From Mesostigma viride (taxonomy: Eukaryota; Streptophyta; Mesostigmatophyceae; Mesostigmatales; Mesostigmataceae): a stretch of DNA of 64,000 nucleotides. The stretch's first letter is position 1; each line of letters starts with the position of its first letter. The notes beneath the pieces are model-generated. The model ran no database searches and had not been told where the DNA came from. It was given only the letters and a program-made list of their open reading frames with translations. The stretch spans positions 2,539,834-2,603,833 of the forward strand of contig RPFO01000213.1 of NCBI GenBank assembly GCA_009746045.1. Reading direction: 5' to 3'. Below, piece after piece: positions 58,180 to 64,000 of the stretch. The position numbers and the translations under genes are program-made.

Positions 58180-58602
58180 GTTTGAGGTATATATCATTAA
58201 AGAATAGGGGTTGGCGTGCCACTTCCTCACGTAGTGTGGGGAATAGTAGGCGGTCGGGTTTAAGCGCTATAAAGCCTTGCCATATACGCTCCCAGTACCA
58301 AGGAAGACCTCTGGTGAGTTTGGGGAAGGGGAGGCGAGCAATAAGCAGTGCGGCTCCAGTGTGCCAGGACATACCATTGGAGTTCGATGAGTAAGACGTG
58401 AGCCGAGGGCTCTACGTGCCAGAAGACATCCAGGGTGTGTGTTGACACCAATGTGCGCAGAGATAACTTGTTTGGCATACACTGACCATAAACGCCATTG
58501 CATATTGTGTAAGCCTAGTCCTCCAAGAGGCCACGCTCCTTGAGAATATTAATGGACCTCGAACTTGCTCAGTTGCTCTGTCTTGACTTGGGCCCATTTC
58601 AT
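58180..58602 (-). pseudogene. L1-type LINE relic, minus strand
   Basis: Minus-strand frames read MKWAQVKTEQ, then MQWRLWSVYAKQVISAHIGV, then SWHTGAALLIARLPFPKLTR and LPWYWERIWQGFIALKPDRL. This arrangement is typical of the region after the RT domain in L1-like LINEs of plants and algae (GGLGL followed by a Trp-rich block). Several frame changes show that it is dead. It belongs to the same kind of element as the relic at 19600-20435. Confidence 0.55.
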
Positions 58603-58624
58603 GCGAAGGGGAACAGCTAGTAGA

Positions 58625-58835
58625 GGACATGGGGGGCCTCGGCCTCTCCGTGATTTGGAAGAAGATGATGGACAAGGCCAAGTGGGCCCAGGTCATAGAG
58701 GACAATGAGCCCCCCCCAGTGGGGCCGGGAAGCGCCCGCGTGTGCAGTCCCGCGGGAGGCACGCCAGATAGCTCCCCCTCGGGCAGCGTGCGGCTGCCTA
58801 GATAGATGTTGTAGTTAGAATTAATTAATTAATTA
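58625..58835 (+). mobile_element. LINE 3' end, with (ATTA)n tail
   Basis: The plus strand reads LGLSVIWKKMMDKAKWAQVI, equivalent to LSVIWRQMVRKDRWQVVMKE of the LINE at 11986-12851. It is followed by a Pro/Ser-rich end and a (TTAA)n tail at about 58816-58835. It lies back-to-back with the minus-strand relic. Confidence 0.7.
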
Positions 58836-58959
58836 AGTAGCTTCCATCATCATTCCGTCATCATTCCGTCATCGCGACTAGGAGAAGTGCACCACCCTTA
58901 TGCTGGCATCTGCCACCCCTATAGTGACCCTATAGTGACCGCGGCCTAGGATGGGTCTC

Positions 58960-58992
58960 ACCCTAAGCCCTAAACCCTAAAACCCTAAACCA
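58960..58992. repeat. Interstitial telomere-like CCCTAAA repeats
   Basis: Four imperfect units (CCCTAAG, CCCTAAA, CCCTAAAA, CCCTAAA), with one more unit start. This is the plant-type motif. Confidence 0.65.
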
Positions 58993-59106
58993 CTTGCAAA
59001 AACAGAAGTGCCCCCCTGCCACCACTGCTCACCAGGTTGTGATATTTAGGCTGGCATCTGTCACCACCCCGGCAGTTGTGATGGTGTGTTGGGGGTGTGA
59101 CAAGGA

Positions 59107-59481
59107 TGGCGAAAAATTGCACGTACTTACTCTTAAGAAAAGAACGCCCAATTTTTCGCCACCCTGCCACCCCTTGGCGCGGGTCATAGGAGGTGTTTGT
59201 CAAGGTGTGAGAGTGATGGCGAAAAATTGCACGTACTTACTCTTATATAAAGAACGCCCAATTTTTCGCCACCCTGCCACCCCTTGGCGCGGGGTATAGG
59301 AGGTGTTTGTCAAGGTGTGAGAGTGATGGCGAAAAATTGCACGTACTTACTCTTAAGAAAAGAACGCCCAATTTTTCGCCACCTTCCCCCACTGGCCGGC
59401 GCTGAGGTGGCGTAGGTTGTTGGATGTGGCGAAAAATTGCACGTACTTACTCTTAAGAAAAGACCGCCCAATTTTTCGCCA
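59107..59481. repeat. Four-copy array of a 55-bp hairpin unit
   Basis: Units lie at 59107-59161, 59217-59271, 59327-59381 and 59427-59481. Each is bounded by perfect 13-bp inverted repeats TGGCGAAAAATTG and CAATTTTTCGCCA and shares the inner GCACGTACTTACTCTTAAGA core. The period is 110, 110 and 100 bp. Spacers of the first copies are also alike. Confidence 0.92.
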
Positions 59482-59714
59482 TGGCCTCGCAGGGTGAGGG
59501 AGCCGGCGAGGGCCGCGCGGCGGGGTGTGCAGAGTGTTAGGGTTTATTAATCTGAAAACTCAGACGACCTATGCAAGAATCCCATACGACCTGCGTCGAT
59601 GCATGAGAGGTTTACTCTACTTTTTTAAACCCGCAGTTAGAACTGCAATTCGAGACGAAATGAAAATTGTTTTCAGCATATATTGACGCGTTTTATACTG
59701 CATAAACGAATTCA

Positions 59715-61440
59715 TTAACTCGTCGTCTGTCCCAACTCAGTCCTCACAGGAGGACTGAGTTGACAATTTTCAACCGCGTGTAGCGACTAGGTGGGGGGTC
59801 CATCCCAAATGTTTTGATGTGGATCTGGGGTGTACTAGATATCATTTTGTTGGCAAAAATACTGCATATGTGAAAACTTGACCCGAACACCTGAAAATTA
59901 CACGGACGTTGGGCGCCCCTCGCGAATTTGCATTTTTCGGGATAAGAACGAGTGGGAAAAATTCAATCAAATCCGGGTGCATGAAGAAAAAATATAGGCA
60001 CGTAAACAACATAGTTCTTGAAGCGTGGCGAAAAACTGGGCTCCATTTGGCCACTGCAACTGCCTGAAACAATTAAAAAACTCTCAGTCCTCAGGAGAGG
60101 AATGGGGCTTTTGCTAACTTTGCTAGCATGTAAGTGCGGTCATACTACATCACCGTGGCCACCAACCATCCCAATCAACTCATTTCCCTTCAAGCATTAC
60201 AGGACAACACACTTGCATCATCATACTTCAGGTATATCATACCTTATCATGTAGTGAGAGCCTATGCATGCATGTAGGGAATGGGCTTGGATACCTACCA
60301 ACAAAGGGTTATGTTATAAGTGCCAACCACCAATATAATGGGTAGGTTAAGCATATTTCCATTGTTTCAAACAACAATAGATATGGCTATAACTGTTTTG
60401 CCTTGCCATGATGTGGCCAACATAGTTGCTGGCACATGATGGCAGTGGTTTGTCACCAAGACTTTTCACTCACCCGTAAAAGCTTGAATGCACCCTTGAC
60501 GCAGCCCGTGGCCACACAATCATGCAGTATGAACGTAGCAAAAGAATAACTAACATCTATGAAGGTGTTTAAACCTGCACAGCTCCTAAAACCCTGCACA
60601 ACTACACTGGGTTAAGGCAAATGCCTGCTAACATCATCTGAAAAGGGGGTTTTAGAGAGGGGCAGGCAACGGTCAAGAAAGAGCATCAAGACTTGAACCT
60701 GACAACGCCTCGCAAGCTTAAACTCATGTACGAACATCAAGGAACGAAGAGGCAACGATTATCCGGCTTTACCTGGCACAGCTGGCGTTACCTTGGCCCA
60801 GGCGGTGCCCGCAAAAGTGGCACTTTGCGGCACATAGACCATGACGTGACAGAATGGTCGAGATCATCAAATCTATACTGTCACTCAATATATTCTAATA
60901 CAATTCATGTTAAAATGTAGAAAGAAACCTATCAGCCATTGAAATTGCGCCGGAAAGCAAGCGCAGTCATCAATTCCGTCGACCTGCCTTATCGCAGTTT
61001 TTTCCAGCAAGAACAGTGCCGACACCGGGTAAATCGCATCCCCGCGAGCTAAAAATTGATTTATATCATCTTTAGGGCATGTTAAATCTATTTACTGAGT
61101 TTGGACGGCTAACTCGTCCGCAAACGTAAACTGCATGCATGGGCGCGAGCCGCCATGGCTAGGTCGTGCATTTCCGGAACTCGCGTTTCACGTGGAAAAG
61201 TACCCTTACCACCTGTACTTTGACCGTACAGTTAGCCGCGCATACCAAATCCAAAAAAATCCCAAAAATATGTCCAAGAAAGATCTTTTCACGTAGTATT
61301 TGAATAAATTTTGAGAGAAATTTTTTGTCAAACATTCTGACCGGGGCGAATTTTCTACGAAACCCAAAAACTCGGTCCTCTAGAGAGGACTGAGTTCAAC
61401 TCAGTCCTCCGTAGAGGACCAGGGACAGACGACGAGTTAA
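59715..61440. repeat. Interval bracketed by 19-bp inverted repeats and palindromes
   Basis: TTAACTCGTCGTCTGTCCC (59715-59733) is exactly inverted at 61422-61440. Just inside each is a palindromic ACTCAGTCCTC/GAGGACTGAGT motif: 59734-59745 with 59750-59761 on the left, and a double version at about 61370-61420 on the right. The 1.6 kb between holds no recognised gene. The right arm abuts the virus-like ORFs, so these may be terminal repeats of that element and of a second, mostly lost copy. Confidence 0.7.
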
Positions 61441-61520
61441 ATATAACACGTTTACATTCGTTATCAGCTCGACAAGAGCGAAAATGGCAAGCTCGTTGCC
61501 GTCGTCAACAAGACGACAAT

Positions 61521-62093
61521 CTACTCCTTGTCCTTGGAGTGTCCAGTCAGGCTCTTCACGTACGAGGCGGAGTTCTTCTTGTCGCCATGGCCGTGGGAGC
61601 TTGACGCTCCCTCGCGGCTCCTCTTCCTGCCATTGGAAGTGGCGGTCTTTGCGTCCTCGAAACCCTTCTTTACCTCCTCCCATGCCCTGTAGAGCGCAAT
61701 GGGGGAAATGCCTGGCTGGCGCTTGGACTTGGAGAAGCCATTGAGGAAATCGTCAACCATCTTAACGCACCCGTCGGCTTGGTCGAGGCGAATCCACTCG
61801 CAGCGGTCCTCGACCTTCCTCGGCTTTGCCGCATTCTTCTCGTAGACCCACTCGACGCAAATTTTTGGCGTCTTGCGGTCGACATCGTCATATCCGGCGT
61901 CGTGAATCTTGAAGACCTCGCAGGTAGGTCCGGTGCCTCCAACAGCACCTTCGTTTCCGGAAAGAAGGGAGACCTTGTGCGTCAGGTGTGCGAGCTGGTC
62001 AGATATCTTTGTCTGGCCGTCCTCGAGACCATCGAGGATTTTTCCAAGCATTGCCAGCGCTTTCTCGCAAGGCCCTGCGTTTCGGGAAGCCAT
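61521..62093 (-). CDS. Virus-like segment: hypothetical protein, 190 aa
   Basis: Not recognised. It starts at the first ATG (MASRNAGPCEKALAMLGKIL). An N-terminal helical region precedes a mixed middle (ICVEWVYEKNAAKPRKVEDR), and a basic, Ser/Lys-rich C-terminal tail follows. Intronless, unlike the host genes, and followed by the inverted-repeat end at about 61440. It is the last gene of a minus-strand set of three. Confidence 0.55.
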   Translation of the reverse strand: MASRNAGPCEKALAMLGKILDGLEDGQTKISDQLAHLTHKVSLLSGNEGAVGGTGPTCEVFKIHDAGYDDVDRKTPKICVEWVYEKNAAKPRKVEDRCEWIRLDQADGCVKMVDDFLNGFSKSKRQPGISPIALYRAWEEVKKGFEDAKTATSNGRKRSREGASSSHGHGDKKNSASYVKSLTGHSKDKE

Positions 62094-62435
62094 GGCTACC
62101 GGCAGAGAGCTTGCAACGTGAGATGCGTGACTTGCACGTGATTTTGCCTATTTGTGCACAATGTGCCAAGGTCCGTTACGTCTGCTGGCACGGCCTGGAC
62201 AGGACGCGAAGGTGGCTGGACTTGTACAAGTGTCGAACTTGGCTAAATTTCGGAGCGATGCAAGTCTAAGGTGGCCTCTACCACGTGGCGAGTTCTGGGA
62301 CGTGAATTTAGGTAAAAAGACTCGTAAGCGTGCGAGTAATCAACTGGGTCACTTGTCAAGCGCCTGAACGAAGATTCTAGAGTGTCCACGAGAGTGAATT
62401 TTCCGAAGCAACCACCCATATATGATGCGCAGAAA

Positions 62436-62948
62436 TTACTTGCCATGACATTTGCATTTATTAAAACCTCGCACCCTCTCAAATTGTAACACGCAGACGA
62501 AAGAATCGTATGCAGCAACGTTTTGATATTCCGTGTCTCCTACGTCCCTATCTATGTGGGCCAACCTTATCTCCAGAATGCCCCCGTTCCTAAAGAGATG
62601 TGGATTCCTCAAATTGAAATATGCGTGATCATTGATCAAAGAATAGTCGAAAGTGGTCGTTGTTGCTGTTGCTTTTTTGCATATTTCTGATCCCAACACA
62701 ACCCCCTGGTCCAAATTGTGCTCACCACCCAAGAAACTGGGGGATACCAAGCCAATGAGCACGTGAGGGGGGGTGCTTTCGATTCCTGCAATGGACGCAA
62801 AGTGAAGCCCGCCTCTCCAATCCCCGTCAATGATGGGAGCACTTGGATCTGGCTTAATTTTAAAACGAAATGCCGCATTGTCAACGTCACTGTCACTCGA
62901 TGAAGCCTCGCTGTCAAGTACTATCTGGTAATAATTTGGATAGTCCAT
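62436..62948 (-). CDS. Virus-like segment: putative virion protein, 170 aa
   Basis: It starts MDYPNYYQIVLDSEASSSDS and continues with FRFKIKPDPSAPIIDGDWRG and LHFASIAGIESTPPHVLIGL. An opening of this sort and a beta-rich prediction are common in small structural proteins of polinton-like and giant algal viruses, but I cannot name a family. It is intronless and complete, with its stop at about 62436. Confidence 0.5.
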   Translation of the reverse strand: MDYPNYYQIVLDSEASSSDSDVDNAAFRFKIKPDPSAPIIDGDWRGGLHFASIAGIESTPPHVLIGLVSPSFLGGEHNLDQGVVLGSEICKKATATTTTFDYSLINDHAYFNLRNPHLFRNGGILEIRLAHIDRDVGDTEYQNVAAYDSFVCVLQFERVRGFNKCKCHGK

Positions 62949-62986
62949 TGCTTACATGATATGGATAGATATTTAGTTATAGAGGC

Positions 62987-64000
62987 CTATGCTGGAGGAG
63001 TTAACGGTGCCCCCCACTTGGCTGCGAGGTAGCCGCGGATCACCTCAAGCTCCGCTGACGTTTTGGCGGTGTTGTAGATAAGGATCTCGCCAATCCACCC
63101 ATCAAAAGCACGACTCGCGTTGGACGAGTCTCCTCCAATAGAAAGATTCCCTGAACCAAGTATAGGGTCCGACCATCTGTCATAGCCAGCTCGTCCGTCG
63201 AAGCGGGTGAGAAAGGCGTTTGTACTGCTGTTGCATGAAAGCGCCAGGACGTGTGCATTGTTGTCAAAGAACTGAGCCCTGGTGCTCACGGTGTCGCGTA
63301 CAGAACGGGAGCAAAGAGGAGAACGGTCTGTTCTCTGACTGATAAGACATGAGTAACAATCGCCGTTCGACGATCCAAGCATATATCCTCGGATACCCGT
63401 AACCCCTATTGTGGATACGTTGCAGTCGTTAGCTGTTTGGCGACTAGAAAAACACTCGCACTTACCCCGACCGCGTTCCAGAAATTGTTCACGGACTCCA
63501 ACAAGCCAGACCGCGAGTTAATAAACGGAGGGATTGTTTCGAGTTCAGCTCCGTCGTGTCCAGCGTCGGGCACTTGGCGGAAGTTGCCTGCGTCACGTGG
63601 TACCCGTTCGGCCCCTTGTCGTTCACTCGCATCACGTTCCCACCTGTCGTGTTTTGCTGGGTTGTGCCAGTGGTGTGCTGAACACCGTGGCGCTGTCGGA
63701 CGGATCGTACCACGCGAACAGATTGGGGTCTGTTGCGGGGTTGTAAACTGGCGTATACGTAAAAGTAAGAGGGTTAGACGCCGAGTTCCCATGGCCCGAC
63801 ACGGAGTCTGTCGCCGCGTTGGCACCCACGCTGACGGTCGTCAATGTGTTCGAGGTTCCTGACACGTCGAACGTGTAAAACGCCGCGTTTACCTGCACCA
63901 AGTTGGACGCCGTCCCGTTGGTAACGACGATGTCCCCGAGCGCAAAACCAGTGACTGACCGGCTGAAGGTAGCCGTCACGCCGACTGGGCTCGCGGACGG
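62987..64000 (-). pseudogene. Virus-like segment: Ig-like plus LamG/concanavalin-type protein, frameshifted
   Basis: From the right edge the minus strand reads a bacterial-type Ig-like (Big) repeat, SVTGFALGDIVVTNGTASNL, then NPATDPNLFAWYDPSDSATV, the usual opening of a LamG-like module. The module continues in two other frames (NDKGPNGYHVTQATSAKCPT at about 63600; SRSGLLESVNNFWNAVGVSA at about 63470). It returns to the first frame for FLTRFDGRAGYDRWSD and the conserved ending WIGEILIYNTAKTSAELEVI, with its stop at 62987. Three frame changes (near 63680, 63560 and 63390) mark it as broken or misassembled. The protein extends beyond the window. Such proteins are surface adhesins or fibres. Confidence 0.6.

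Noticed and set aside
58960..58992. Chromosome end or telomere
   Set aside because: Only a few imperfect units, with complex sequence continuing on both sides.

Overview
The window looks like nuclear DNA of an intron-rich alga, most likely of the green lineage. The evidence is many small GT-AG exons in phase, two proteins with plastid- or mitochondrion-like N-termini, a short interstitial run of plant-type CCCTAAA repeats, algal-type retroelements, and a segment resembling a polinton-like virus (PLV) at the right edge. The genus cannot be fixed from the sequence; a prasinophyte or chlorophyte is my guess.

Four host genes can be modelled with every exon phase closing. (1) 226-7253 (+) is the 3' half of a CstF77/CSTF3 gene (mRNA 3'-end processing). 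(2) 14309-18216 (-) is a complete 4-exon gene for an RsuA/RluE-type pseudouridine synthase of 307 aa with an N-terminal extension. (3) 31734-49067 (-) is a complete 19-exon long-chain acyl-CoA synthetase of 665 aa spread over 17 kb by repeat-filled introns. (4) 51278-53850 (+) is a 2-exon gene for a 667-aa Ala/Lys-rich, membrane-anchored coiled-coil protein of unknown function. Genes 3 and 4 are divergent across about 2.2 kb.

The space between genes 1, 2 and 3 is mostly retroelements: a 5'-truncated LINE with a 12-bp target-site duplication (7716-10225); a second truncated LINE (11974-12863); a LINE 3' end nested inside a dispersed repeat whose uninterrupted copy lies at 18780-18985; two tRNA-like SINE copies; LINE relics; and a 7.8-kb Ty1/copia element (20530-28354) with nearly identical 617-bp LTRs, a CCTGG target-site duplication, frameshifted ORFs and an extra 5' ORF. 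The region 53.9-61.4 kb is gene-poor, with LINE relics, a four-copy array of a 55-bp hairpin and a pair of 19-bp inverted repeats. From about 61.4 kb to the edge there are three minus-strand virus-like ORFs, the last one frameshifted.

The most unusual pattern is in the introns. In several introns of the acyl-CoA synthetase gene and one of CstF77, the last 15-40 bases of the exon together with the 5' splice site are repeated one to five more times downstream in the intron. Other introns are filled with minisatellites, one of which forms an 810-bp pyrimidine tract directly before a 3' splice site.
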